From contig NZ_RAPF01000002.1 of assembly GCF_003610805.1 (NCBI RefSeq), positions 372,001-436,000 of the forward strand: a stretch of DNA of 64,000 nt. The letters run 5' to 3'. The stretch is from Altericroceibacterium spongiae (GTDB lineage: Bacteria; Pseudomonadota; Alphaproteobacteria; Sphingomonadales; Sphingomonadaceae). The first letter of the stretch is position 1; each line of letters begins with the position of its first letter. Position numbers and translations under genes: made by a program. The notes under the pieces were generated by a model that was not told the DNA's origin, made no database searches, and saw only the letters and a program-made list of their open reading frames with translations. This document shows, one piece after another, positions 35,253 to 43,668 of the stretch.

Positions 35253-35579
35253 ATGAATACGCTTCTGTACTTCGCCTTCTGGGCCGGTCTCTTCTTCGTA
35301 ATGATGCGCTTCGGCTGCGGCGCCCATGTGATGGGTCACGGCCATCATGGCCATTCAGGAAATAATTCCGGCCCCGCAGGCGGCTGGACGCCGCCGACAC
35401 GCGATATCGATCCGGTATGCGGCATGAACGTCGAGACGAATACCGCGAAATCGAGCGTCTATAGCGGCCGTGTCTATTATTTCTGTTCGGCCGAGCACCG
35501 CGATACGTTTGAAGCCGCGCCGGAACGGTATCTCGGCAAGCAAGCCAGAGCCCTTGCGACGGAGCATCGTCATGCCTGA
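35253..35579 (+). CDS. YHS domain membrane protein
   Basis: This 108-residue protein has an N-terminal membrane helix (LLYFAFWAGLFFVMMRFGCG), a His/Gly-rich linker (HVMGHGHHGHSG) and a YHS domain (DPVCGMNVETNTAKSSVYSGRVYYFCSAEHRDTFEAAPERYLG) with the usual Cys residues in PVCGM and YYFCS. YHS domains bind metals and accompany copper ATPases. It overlaps the DUF5676 gene by 8 nt. Confidence 0.85.
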   Translation: MNTLLYFAFWAGLFFVMMRFGCGAHVMGHGHHGHSGNNSGPAGGWTPPTRDIDPVCGMNVETNTAKSSVYSGRVYYFCSAEHRDTFEAAPERYLGKQARALATEHRHA

Positions 35580-35907
35580 GACGGTCAGACCGGCGCAAAA
35601 CGGTGCCGGAATTTCTGTTGTGAGGATAGCAAGGGTTCCGCAGATCCCGCTTGTCACATTCGGCATGAGCCTCGGGATATTTCTCGCGATCACCTATGTG
35701 CTCTGCGTCGGCCATGACCTGCTCTTTCCGGCACAGGCGATGCATCCGGGCTGGGAGCGCTCGCTACCCGGCTTTAGCTGGCTGAACTGGCCCAGCTTCA
35801 TTTTGGGGCTGATCGAGAGCTTCGCTTACGCATGGTACGTCGCGCTGATCTTCTGCCCCTTGTTCAACTTCTTGGCCGCACGGACAAGCCGCAGGAGCAA
35901 AGCATGA
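35572..35907 (+). CDS. DUF5676 family membrane protein
   Basis: This 111-residue protein has two membrane helices (LVTFGMSLGIFLAITYVLCVGH and IESFAYAWYVALIFCPLFNFL). The spacing and the WYVALIF-PLFNF end match DUF5676, a small protein found next to YHS genes. Function unknown. The ATG overlaps the YHS gene and the stop overlaps the DUF3141 ATG. Confidence 0.8.
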   Translation: MPETVRPAQNGAGISVVRIARVPQIPLVTFGMSLGIFLAITYVLCVGHDLLFPAQAMHPGWERSLPGFSWLNWPSFILGLIESFAYAWYVALIFCPLFNFLAARTSRRSKA

Positions 35908-37709
35908 CCGACAACAACCACGCACAGTCGACAGACACCGGGAGAACCAAAGCTTCGCGTTCTGCAACGGAATCGCTGCCGGCCCGCGGAGAGCCGACAA
36001 CGACCCTTCCAGCGGTCATTCCTCATCAGGACGACCGCAAGGACGAAAGCCCGTGGCAAGGTTTCTGGGCGTATCAGCGAGACGTCTGGGAGCGCGGCAT
36101 CCTGTTCTGGGACACGCTTCGTCAGCGCGCGGATAACATGATCGCGCACGAACGCGCAGGCAAACCGCCGCTGCTCGATTTCGAATATGAAATGATCCTC
36201 GATGCGCGACGCTTCGACGAACCCGCGAACTATGCGCTGCTGCGTATCACGCGTATCGACGAGGCCTGTCTCGAAGACTGTTTCGATCCGAGCAAGCCAC
36301 CGGTTGTAGTTATGGATCCGCGCGCCGGGCATGGCCCCGGCATCGGGGGGTTCAAGCGCGATTCTGAAATTGGCATCGCGATGCATCAAGGGCATCCCAT
36401 CTATTTCGTGTCCTTCTTTCCGGAGCCGTGTCCCGGCCAGACGCTCAGGGATGTCCTGCACGCACTGCGCCGCTTCGTTGAGGAAGTGACGCGCAGGCAT
36501 GCGGTTCAAGCACCCATCCTGTACGGCAATTGCCAGGCCGGCTGGGCCGCTGCGCTTTTGTCCGCGGATTGCGAAGGTCTGGCCGGCCCCACCGTCCTCA
36601 ACGGCTCGCCGCTGTCCTACTGGGCGGGTAAGTCCGGCGTAAATCCGATGCGGATCGCCGCCGGCTTCGTCGGCGGGGCATGGATGACGCATTTCCTCGC
36701 CGATATCGACGACGGGCGTCTCGACGGGGCGTGGTTGATCGCGAATTTCGAGAATCTGAAGCCCGAATCCGTATGGGACAAATATGCCAATCTGTTCACG
36801 AACGTCGACACGGAACGCGAACGGTTTCTCGAGTTCGAACGCTGGTGGAATGCCTGGTATTTCCTAAGCCGCGAGGAAATCGTGGCGATCGTCGAGAATC
36901 TGTTCATCGGCAACAAGCTCGAAGAGGGCAAGCTGCACATTTGCGACGGATGCGCGGTGAACTTGCGCCATATCCGTAATCCGCTGGTGATATTCGCGTC
37001 ATACGGCGACAACATCACGCCGCCGCAACAGGCGCTTGACTGGATACCGGCCGTCTATCACGACACGGCTGATCTCAAGGCTGCTGGGCAGCGCATCGTC
37101 TATCTGACCAATCCGCATATCGGTCATCTCGGCATTTTCGTGTCGGCGAAGGTGGCGCGGTTCGAACACCGCGCGATCCTGGAAAGCATCGACGAAATCT
37201 CGGCACTGCCGCCCGGTCTTTACGAGATGAAGATCGATAATCCTTCAGGCGATCCCGATTGCCACAAACCCGAATATACCGTCAATTTCGAAGAGCGTGA
37301 TGTCTCCGACATCGAGGTGGACACGCCACGCCAGGCCTTCGAGCGGGTCAGGGAGATGTCGGAGGCGAATGAGGAAATCTACAGCACGTTCATAAGCCCC
37401 TTCGTCCGGAGCCTTTCCAACCCCGCAACGGCTTCGATGCTCGAATGGCTGCATCCCATGCGGACCAGCCGCTATCTCTTCTCGGAGGAATTCAACCCCT
37501 GGATGCGGGTCATCGCCGCGCTGGCGCCGATCGTCGAACGCGGCCGGAAGCCATTGCCGCCCACCGATCGGTTCCGGACGGCCGAACGGGACGCGAGTGA
37601 GCGAATTGCCAAGATGATCGAACAGGCTCGCGAGCATCGCGACGCCACCGAGGAAAGAGCTTTCGCGCTGGTTTACGGTGCAGCACCGGGCAAAGCGGCG
37701 ACGGTGTAA
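35904..37709 (+). CDS. DUF3141 protein (PHA synthase-like alpha/beta hydrolase)
   Basis: This 601-residue protein has an alpha/beta-hydrolase core related to poly(3-hydroxyalkanoate) synthases: PPVVVMDPRAGHGPGIGGF strand and turn, then a nucleophile-elbow-like ILYGNCQAGWAAALL with Cys (G-x-C-x-A-G), an Asp in FASYGDNITPPQQALDW and a His in NPHIGHLGIFV, giving a Cys-Asp-His set. DUF3141 genes occur beside phosphotransacetylase, acetate kinase and FabI genes, as here. The C-terminus ends shortly after MIEQAREHRDATEERAF; my recollection is that many relatives are longer, so a truncation is possible. Substrate unknown. Confidence 0.85.
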   Translation: MTDNNHAQSTDTGRTKASRSATESLPARGEPTTTLPAVIPHQDDRKDESPWQGFWAYQRDVWERGILFWDTLRQRADNMIAHERAGKPPLLDFEYEMILDARRFDEPANYALLRITRIDEACLEDCFDPSKPPVVVMDPRAGHGPGIGGFKRDSEIGIAMHQGHPIYFVSFFPEPCPGQTLRDVLHALRRFVEEVTRRHAVQAPILYGNCQAGWAAALLSADCEGLAGPTVLNGSPLSYWAGKSGVNPMRIAAGFVGGAWMTHFLADIDDGRLDGAWLIANFENLKPESVWDKYANLFTNVDTERERFLEFERWWNAWYFLSREEIVAIVENLFIGNKLEEGKLHICDGCAVNLRHIRNPLVIFASYGDNITPPQQALDWIPAVYHDTADLKAAGQRIVYLTNPHIGHLGIFVSAKVARFEHRAILESIDEISALPPGLYEMKIDNPSGDPDCHKPEYTVNFEERDVSDIEVDTPRQAFERVREMSEANEEIYSTFISPFVRSLSNPATASMLEWLHPMRTSRYLFSEEFNPWMRVIAALAPIVERGRKPLPPTDRFRTAERDASERIAKMIEQAREHRDATEERAFALVYGAAPGKAATV

Positions 37710-37861
37710 AAACCAGTGCGCCCTGAATATTCAGCCGGTGCATGCGCTTGCCGCTTGACGACGGTGGCGTCGGTGATCGGTATCGAATTGTCGAAAGCGG
37801 TCTTGGCGAGCACGATGCCGGCATCATTCCCGATCCCCGCCACCGCTGACGAAGCGCTAAC

Positions 37862-39283
37862 ATGACTGGCCCGATGATCGAGAATCGCACGTTCGACGAC
37901 ATCGAGATCGGAGATACGGCAAGCGTCACCCGCACGCTCACGCCCGATGACATCCGGTTGTTCGCGGCCGTGTCCGGTGACGTAAACCCGGCGCATATGG
38001 ACCCGGATTACGCGGAAACTGACATGTTTCACCATGTTGTTGCCCATGGCATGTGGGGTGCGGGCCTGATCTCGGCTGTGCTCGGGACCGAGCTGCCGGG
38101 TCCCGGCACGATCTATCGGAGCCAGTCGCTGCGCTTTCTGGCGCCGGTAAGCGTCGGGGACATCATCACCGCCAGCGTGACCGTCACCGAGAAATCGGAC
38201 CAGGATCATGTGATTCTGCTCGATTGCCGCTGTGTCAGCGCCGGAGGTCGCGAAGTCATCACCGGACAAGCCGAGGTGGCGGCGCCGAGCGAGAAAGTGT
38301 CCCGCCCGCGCGTTCCACTGCCCGAAATACGCCTGATCGGACATGAGGGCCATCGGCGTCTGCTCGAACAAGTCCGCACTCAAGGTCCGATCGAGACGGC
38401 AGTCGCCCATCCGTGCAGCCCGGACGCGATCATCGCCGTTGCCGACGCGGCGGACGGCCGAATGATCACGCCCATTCTGGTCGGTCCGGAGGCGAGGATC
38501 AGGCAGAGCGCACAAGCTGCAGGCCGAAGCATCGACACATTCCGGATCGTCGACGTACCACACAGCCATGCCGCCGCGGCAGAAGCGGTGGCGCTTGTGA
38601 GCAAGGGAGAAGCAGGGCTGCTGATGAAGGGCTCGCTTCACACCGATGAGTTGATGAGCGCGGTGCTTGCGTCCGACGCTGGCCTGCGCACCGAGCGCCG
38701 GATCAGTCATGCCTACATCATGGACGTTCCTGGCCATGCCCGTCCGCTCATCATCACTGATGCCGCCATCAACATCGAGCCGACTCTGGATGACAAGGCT
38801 GACATTCTGCGCAACGCCATAGACCTGGCACATGTAATGGGCATCGAGCGGCCAAAGGCGGCGATCCTCGCGGCTGTGGAGACGGTCAACCCAAAGATGC
38901 GCACCACGCTGGAGGCGGCCGCGCTGTGCAAGATGGCGGATCGCGGGCAGATCGCCGGCGCAATTGTCGACGGGCCGCTTGCCTTCGACAACGCCGTCAG
39001 CGCACAAGCCGCAGAGGAGAAGGGCATCGTATCGCCCGTGGCGGGACAGGCCGATATCCTGATGGTACCGAATCTGGAGGCCGGCAACATGCTGGCCAAG
39101 CAACTGACCTTTCTCGGCGGGGCGGACGCGGCGGGAGTGGTACTCGGCGCGCGCGTGCCGATCATCCTCACCAGCCGGGCGGACAGCGTACGCACTCGTC
39201 TTGCTTCCTGCGCCGTCGCGCTGCTGCTTGCGCGCGCGGCAACCAAGGCGGCACCCGGCACGCTTCCAGGCCGGCCGACGTGA
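37862..39283 (+). CDS. Bifunctional MaoC-like enoyl-CoA hydratase / phosphate acyltransferase
   Basis: This 473-residue fusion has residues 1-150 as a hotdog MaoC-like hydratase (FDDIEIGD, FAAVSGDVNPAHMDPDYA, HGMWGAGLISAVLGTELPGPG, with catalytic-type D and H). Residues 160-473 form a phosphate acetyl/butyryltransferase (PCSPDAIIAVADAADGRMITPILVG, AGLLMKGSLHTDELMSAVL, GPLAFDNAVS, PNLEAGNMLAKQL). It would turn acyl-CoA plus phosphate into acyl-phosphate, which the following kinase converts to acid and ATP. Follows the DUF3141 gene by 152 nt and overlaps the kinase gene. Confidence 0.92.
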   Translation: MTGPMIENRTFDDIEIGDTASVTRTLTPDDIRLFAAVSGDVNPAHMDPDYAETDMFHHVVAHGMWGAGLISAVLGTELPGPGTIYRSQSLRFLAPVSVGDIITASVTVTEKSDQDHVILLDCRCVSAGGREVITGQAEVAAPSEKVSRPRVPLPEIRLIGHEGHRRLLEQVRTQGPIETAVAHPCSPDAIIAVADAADGRMITPILVGPEARIRQSAQAAGRSIDTFRIVDVPHSHAAAAEAVALVSKGEAGLLMKGSLHTDELMSAVLASDAGLRTERRISHAYIMDVPGHARPLIITDAAINIEPTLDDKADILRNAIDLAHVMGIERPKAAILAAVETVNPKMRTTLEAAALCKMADRGQIAGAIVDGPLAFDNAVSAQAAEEKGIVSPVAGQADILMVPNLEAGNMLAKQLTFLGGADAAGVVLGARVPIILTSRADSVRTRLASCAVALLLARAATKAAPGTLPGRPT

Positions 39284-40455
39284 CGATCCTGTCCCTTAAT
39301 GCGGGGTCGTCGAGTATCAAGTTCGCGCTGTTCTCAATCACCGAGGGCGAGCCTCTGCGGCTTGGACACGGTAAGATCGAGGAAATCGGAATCGCACCTT
39401 CTCTGGTCGTATGGGGTGCCGATGAGGCTGTAACGCTGGAGCACCGGTGGGAACACACAGCGTTGACCCATGAGGAACTGCTGGGCGATTTACTGGAGGC
39501 TCTGGAAAGTCGCCTCGGATCGGGCCTAGAGGCAGTGGGTCACCGTATTGTGCATGGTGGTGAGCAGTTTAGCGCGCCTGTCCGTATCGACGAGGGCGTG
39601 CTTTCCATCCTCAGTTCGCTATCCCCGCTTGCCCCTCTGCACCAGCCCCACAATCTTGCGGCCGTGCGCGCCGTAGCTCGCCACCGGCCTAGCCTGCCGC
39701 AAGTCGCCTGTTTCGACACGGCATTCCATCATGGCCAACCGCGTGTGGCAAGCCGCGTGGCCGTGCCACGCAAACTGGGGGAGCAGGGCGTCCGGCGCTA
39801 CGGCTTTCATGGGATATCCTATGCCTATATCGCGCGCCGGCTCGCAGAGTTGGACCCGGTGACTTCGACAGGCCGGGTGATCGTTGCGCATCTTGGCAAC
39901 GGTGCCAGCCTGTGCGCGATGAATGGCGGACGCAGCATCGAATCCACCATGGGTTTTACGGCGCTTGACGGGCTGGTTATGGGAACGCGCTGCGGCAGCA
40001 TCGATCCCGGCATCCTCATATACCTCATGCAACAAGGCATGAGCCTCGGGGCCGTCGAGCACATGCTCTATTCGGAATCGGGGCTGCTGGGTGTGTCCGG
40101 CGTGTCGAGCGACATGCGAACGCTGCTGGCCAGCCATGATGTTGCTGCGGCTGAGGCCGTCGAACTCTTCGTCTATCGCATCGTGACGCAGGCGGGCGCG
40201 CTGGCCGCCTCGCTCGCCGGCATTGATGCGTTCGTGTTCACCGGCGGTATTGGCGAAAACGCGGCGCAGATTAGGGAGCAGGTGGCAACAGGGCTGCAGT
40301 GGCTGGGTGCGGGGCTCGATCCATCCGCAAACGAGCGAGGCGACTTCCTCATTAGTACCACGGAAAGCCGGATTAAGCTGATGGTGCTGCCCGCCGACGA
40401 GGAACGGATGATCGCCATCGATACTCAGGCCATCCTCAGAGCAAAGCGATCATGA
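39280..40455 (+). CDS. ackA: Acetate/propionate kinase family protein
   Basis: This 391-residue kinase begins VTILSLNAGSSSIKFALF, the acetokinase phosphate-binding motif. Other signatures are HRIVHGGEQFS, RRYGFHGISYAYIA, VIVAHLGNGASLCAM and FTGGIGENAAQIR. It makes ATP from acyl-phosphate or the reverse. The GTG at 39280 overlaps the preceding stop (GTGA). Exact acyl specificity cannot be told; pairing with a MaoC-PTA fusion suggests longer or unsaturated acyl groups are possible. Confidence 0.94.
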   Translation: MTILSLNAGSSSIKFALFSITEGEPLRLGHGKIEEIGIAPSLVVWGADEAVTLEHRWEHTALTHEELLGDLLEALESRLGSGLEAVGHRIVHGGEQFSAPVRIDEGVLSILSSLSPLAPLHQPHNLAAVRAVARHRPSLPQVACFDTAFHHGQPRVASRVAVPRKLGEQGVRRYGFHGISYAYIARRLAELDPVTSTGRVIVAHLGNGASLCAMNGGRSIESTMGFTALDGLVMGTRCGSIDPGILIYLMQQGMSLGAVEHMLYSESGLLGVSGVSSDMRTLLASHDVAAAEAVELFVYRIVTQAGALAASLAGIDAFVFTGGIGENAAQIREQVATGLQWLGAGLDPSANERGDFLISTTESRIKLMVLPADEERMIAIDTQAILRAKRS

Positions 40456-41225
40456 AGGCGCTCGTCGATCTTTCCGGCAAGCGCGGCCTGGTGGTCGGCA
40501 TCGCCAATGGACACAGCATTGCCGCCGGCTGCGCGCAGACATTTCGCGATTGCGGCGCGAGGATCGGCGCGACCTACCTCAACGAGAAGGCCCGCCCCTC
40601 TGTGGAGCCGGTCGCCGACGCCCTGGGCGCGGAATGGCTGGTGCCCTGCGACGTGCGCGAACCCGGCCAGACCGAAGCGCTGTTCGAGCGGGTAGAGCGC
40701 GAATGGGGGAGCCTCGATTTCCTGCTCCACTCGATCGCTTTCGCGCCCAAGGAAGATCTGCAAGGTCGGGTCGTGGACAGCTCGGCGGAGGGATTTGCCA
40801 CAGCGATGGACGTGTCCTGCCATTCCTTCCTGGAGATGGCGCGCCGCTCGGAACCGCTCATGCACGGGGGCGGCTGCTTGCTGACCGTCACATTCTACGG
40901 CTCCGAGCGCGTGGTTGAGCACTACAATCTGATGGGCCCCGTCAAGGCGGCGCTGGAGAGCGCCACCCGCTACGTCGCGGCCGAACTTGGGCCGAAAGGT
41001 ATCCGCGCGCATGCGATCTCGCCAGGCCCCATCGCGACACGCGCCGCAAGCGGTATCGACCGGTTCGACGAGATGCTCGATCGCGCAGCAGCCGCCGTTC
41101 CGGAACGGCAGCTCGTTACCGTCGCCGATGTCGGCGCCCTCGCTGCGTTCCTGGTCAGCGATGCGGCATGCCGGATTACCGGCACCGTTATTCCTGTTGA
41201 TAGCGGACAGCATCTGCTCGCCTGA
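40452..41225 (+). CDS. fabI: FabI-type enoyl-ACP reductase
   Basis: This 257-residue short-chain dehydrogenase of the FabI class begins LSGKRGLVVGIANGHSIAAGCAQTF, with the FabI NAD-binding pattern. It has LHSIAFAPKEDL, the end signature ITGTVIPVDSGQHLL, and active-site-region TFYGSERVVEHYNLMGPVKAALES (Y-x6-M-x-x-x-K). It would saturate enoyl-ACP. This is an extra copy beside the MaoC-PTA-AckA genes, not in a fatty-acid synthesis cluster. The Y-x6-M-G-P-x-K spacing is that of FabI. Confidence 0.9.
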   Translation: MKALVDLSGKRGLVVGIANGHSIAAGCAQTFRDCGARIGATYLNEKARPSVEPVADALGAEWLVPCDVREPGQTEALFERVEREWGSLDFLLHSIAFAPKEDLQGRVVDSSAEGFATAMDVSCHSFLEMARRSEPLMHGGGCLLTVTFYGSERVVEHYNLMGPVKAALESATRYVAAELGPKGIRAHAISPGPIATRAASGIDRFDEMLDRAAAAVPERQLVTVADVGALAAFLVSDAACRITGTVIPVDSGQHLLA

Positions 41226-41333
41226 TCGACTTCAACGTTGGACCGCGGAAATCCACCCCTATGGGGCATCAGACTGTAAGCTTCGGCACCCGATTACGTC
41301 TTTAGGTGCAGCAAACGAAGTCGGAATCAACGA

Positions 41334-42566
41334 ATGCTTCGCACAAATACCCCGAGACTGCCTCTGATTTCAGGCCTGGTGCACAAGCTCGTGCAGGACG
41401 GTCGCCTCACGATCATCGACCGCGCGGGTCATTGTCATCATTTCGGGAGCGAGGATTGCGATGACCATGTGACGGTGCGTCTGCACGACAAGTCCTTTCC
41501 GCTGAAACTGGCTTTGTCACCTACACTCGCCTTGGGCGAAGCCTATATGGATGACCGCATCACGATCGAATCGGGCTCGATCCGAGACCTGCTGAGGATC
41601 GCCACCTCCAATCTTCAAGCGCTCGACGAGCATCCCATGCAAGTGATCCGCTTCAAGATCGCGACATTCGCGCCCCTCCGCGGGAGACGTAATCATAAGG
41701 CCCGGTCGCGCCGCAATGTCGCGCATCATTACGATCTCTCAGGTACACTTTACGATCTCTTCCTTGATTCCGACCGCCAGTATTCCTGCGGCTATTTCCC
41801 ACAGGGAACCGAGAGTCTCGACGAGGGACAAGCCGCAAAGAAACGCCATCTGGCCGCAAAGCTTCTGCTCTCGCCCGACCAGCGACTGCTTGATATCGGG
41901 TGCGGCTGGGGTGGTCTCGCGCTCGAACTCGCACGGACCCATGGCGTGTCGGTACGCGGCATCACCCTGTCTCGAGAACAGCTCCAGGTGGCCCGCTCGC
42001 GAGCCGAACAAGAAGAGCTCGCTGATCAGGTCCGGTTTGACATGCTGGACTATCGCGACATCGACGAACGGTTCGACCGTATTGTTTCGGTCGGCATGTT
42101 CGAACATGTCGGCCCAAGCCACTATGACATGTTCTTCTCGACGATCGCTCGTTCTCTAGCGCCTGACGGCATAGGCGTCATTCACTCGATCGGACGCAGG
42201 TCCCCGCCAGGAAGCGATGACCCCTGGATCTCAAAATATATTTTCCCAGGCGGATATGTTCCGGCCCTCTCGGAAGTTCTGGGCGCAGCCGAGCGAAGCG
42301 GGCTCTGGGTGACCGACGTCGAGATTCTAAGGCTGCATTATGCAGACACGCTACTCCATTGGTATGATCGCTTTCAGCAAAACCGTGCCCGAGCGTGCGC
42401 GCTTTATGACGAGCGTTTCTGCCGCATGTGGGAGTTCTATCTCGCCGCCTGTGAAATGGCCTTCCGCCAAGGAGACCTCATGGTTTTTCAGCTCCAGGTC
42501 ACCCGTCGACGCGACGCTGTGCCGCGTACGCGGGATTATATGTTCGCGGCGGAACCGCGCCGCTGA
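41334..42566 (+). CDS. cfa: Cyclopropane-fatty-acyl-phospholipid synthase
   Basis: This 410-residue enzyme adds a methylene from S-adenosylmethionine to unsaturated lipid chains. The N-terminal lipid-binding region is followed by HHYDLSGTLYDLFLD, YSCGYFP, the SAM site LLDIGCGWGGLALELA, GITLSREQ, and the C-terminal WYDRFQQNRARACALYDERFCRMWEFYLAACEMAFR, all typical of Cfa. It stands 108 nt downstream of fabI and may be in the same transcript. Membrane-lipid remodelling fits the neighbouring acyl genes. Confidence 0.94.
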   Translation: MLRTNTPRLPLISGLVHKLVQDGRLTIIDRAGHCHHFGSEDCDDHVTVRLHDKSFPLKLALSPTLALGEAYMDDRITIESGSIRDLLRIATSNLQALDEHPMQVIRFKIATFAPLRGRRNHKARSRRNVAHHYDLSGTLYDLFLDSDRQYSCGYFPQGTESLDEGQAAKKRHLAAKLLLSPDQRLLDIGCGWGGLALELARTHGVSVRGITLSREQLQVARSRAEQEELADQVRFDMLDYRDIDERFDRIVSVGMFEHVGPSHYDMFFSTIARSLAPDGIGVIHSIGRRSPPGSDDPWISKYIFPGGYVPALSEVLGAAERSGLWVTDVEILRLHYADTLLHWYDRFQQNRARACALYDERFCRMWEFYLAACEMAFRQGDLMVFQLQVTRRRDAVPRTRDYMFAAEPRR

Positions 42567-42572
42567 CGTAAC

Positions 42573-42730
42573 CTTCCGGCTCGAGCGGACAAGCTGGTCG
42601 ATGAGTTCGATCGCTTGGGGAAGGTACCGGGCCTCTCCAACGTCTGGGTGCCCCCGATCCGAAATTAGATCGAAGCAGCGGCGAAAACCGTTCCGGGCGT
42701 GAGTTCCGCTCTCCCGAGCGGCAGCAGATT
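42573..42730 (+). pseudogene. Remnant of a CusA/CzcA-type RND efflux pump gene
   Basis: Just after cfa the plus strand reads KLVDEFDRLGKVPGLSNVWVPPIRN, a segment typical of CusA/CzcA heavy-metal pumps. A stop follows, then IEAAAKTVPGVSSALPER, which in intact pumps lies about 50 residues later. The intervening part is missing and nothing else of the gene is present. Thus a metal efflux gene was once here and was lost by deletion. The rest of 42730-43317 holds only the weak membrane ORF listed next and the nuoA leader. Confidence 0.65.
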
Positions 42731-42910
42731 GCGCTCTGTGCGCCAGTCTGCCGGTTTGCACATTCTTTTGGTTGGCCGCGAGAAGAAAACGCAGTTTCTG
42801 AACGGTCAGTCAGAGCCTAGCACATTGATTCCCATCAGATAGGCGGCAGGGCAGGATGGCGTACCGCCTTCGACACAAAAACTTGAAACGTGGCGCCCAT
42901 TCACAAGTAC

Positions 42911-43186
42911 TTACGCATGATATGTCGCAACCCAGACCGAAATCCCAAGGCTGCAGACTGCCGGAAGATCGAACGGAAGATTGCTTCGCACGACGATCGC
43001 TATCGATCGACGAAAATCTTTTACGATTAGAAGCAGTATTACGTAGGAAATGGAAATCAAGACTGTATTGGCCTCTACCGTTAGGCCAAGTATCACAACG
43101 ATCATATATAGAGATTTGAAAGCAATCCCTGTCGATATCGGTATAGACATAGCTACGAGTAAAGGAATAATTTGGCGCAACCTCAT
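42911..43186 (-). CDS. Possible small membrane protein
   Basis: This 91-codon minus-strand frame is in a relatively AT-rich gap. It begins MRLRQIIPLLVAMSIPIS and has two or three hydrophobic stretches (SLYMIVVILGLTV, NTVLISISYVILLLIV). GGGAG lies almost directly before the ATG. Not recognised; an in-frame start at 43252 would lengthen it. It could be a gene fragment left between cluster modules. Confidence 0.3.
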   Translation of the reverse strand: MRLRQIIPLLVAMSIPISTGIAFKSLYMIVVILGLTVEANTVLISISYVILLLIVKDFRRSIAIVVRSNLPFDLPAVCSLGISVWVATYHA

Positions 43187-43317
43187 ACTCCCTTCGTTAG
43201 ACGTTTGCATCAGCGTGAAGGCAATCCGGAACGGTCCAACAGTTATTGACAATTCTTGGCAGAAACTCCCGGAAAATCGAAGCGTTCATCAGTGACACTC
43301 CTGGAGGAATAGCGAGC

Positions 43318-43668
43318 ATGGGCGCTTTAGCGAATCTGATCCTGGCGATGGCGGTCGGCGCAGCGTTGCTGCTGCCCATGCTTTGGTGGCCCATGCAGCT
43401 AGGCGGTGCGAGCGGGCAATCGCAGCAAGTCCCCTTTCTGGGCGGCGGAAGCCAATCGGCGCACGCCTGGCAGCGCTTTCACATCCGCTATTATCCGATG
43501 ACCTTGCTGTTCATCGCTTTCGAGATGGAGATGATGTTCATGTATCCATGGGCCGTCGTCTATGTCGAGACTGGCATCAAGGCGCTGGCCGAAATGGGCA
43601 TGTTTCTTTCGATCCTCGGCGTCGGTATCGTCTATGCCTGGCGCGAGGGCGTGTTCCGTTGGCAGTAA
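43318..43668 (+). CDS. nuoA: NuoA-like complex I subunit (subunit 3)
   Basis: This 116-residue protein has three membrane helices. It keeps the NuoA signature with RYYPMTLLFIAFEMEMMFMYPWAVV; the acidic pair normally in FDLEVAF is here FEMEMMF (Asp to Glu). GGAGG 10 nt upstream supports the ATG at 43318. It opens the Nuo-like operon and overlaps the next gene by 10 nt. Confidence 0.88.
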   Translation: MGALANLILAMAVGAALLLPMLWWPMQLGGASGQSQQVPFLGGGSQSAHAWQRFHIRYYPMTLLFIAFEMEMMFMYPWAVVYVETGIKALAEMGMFLSILGVGIVYAWREGVFRWQ

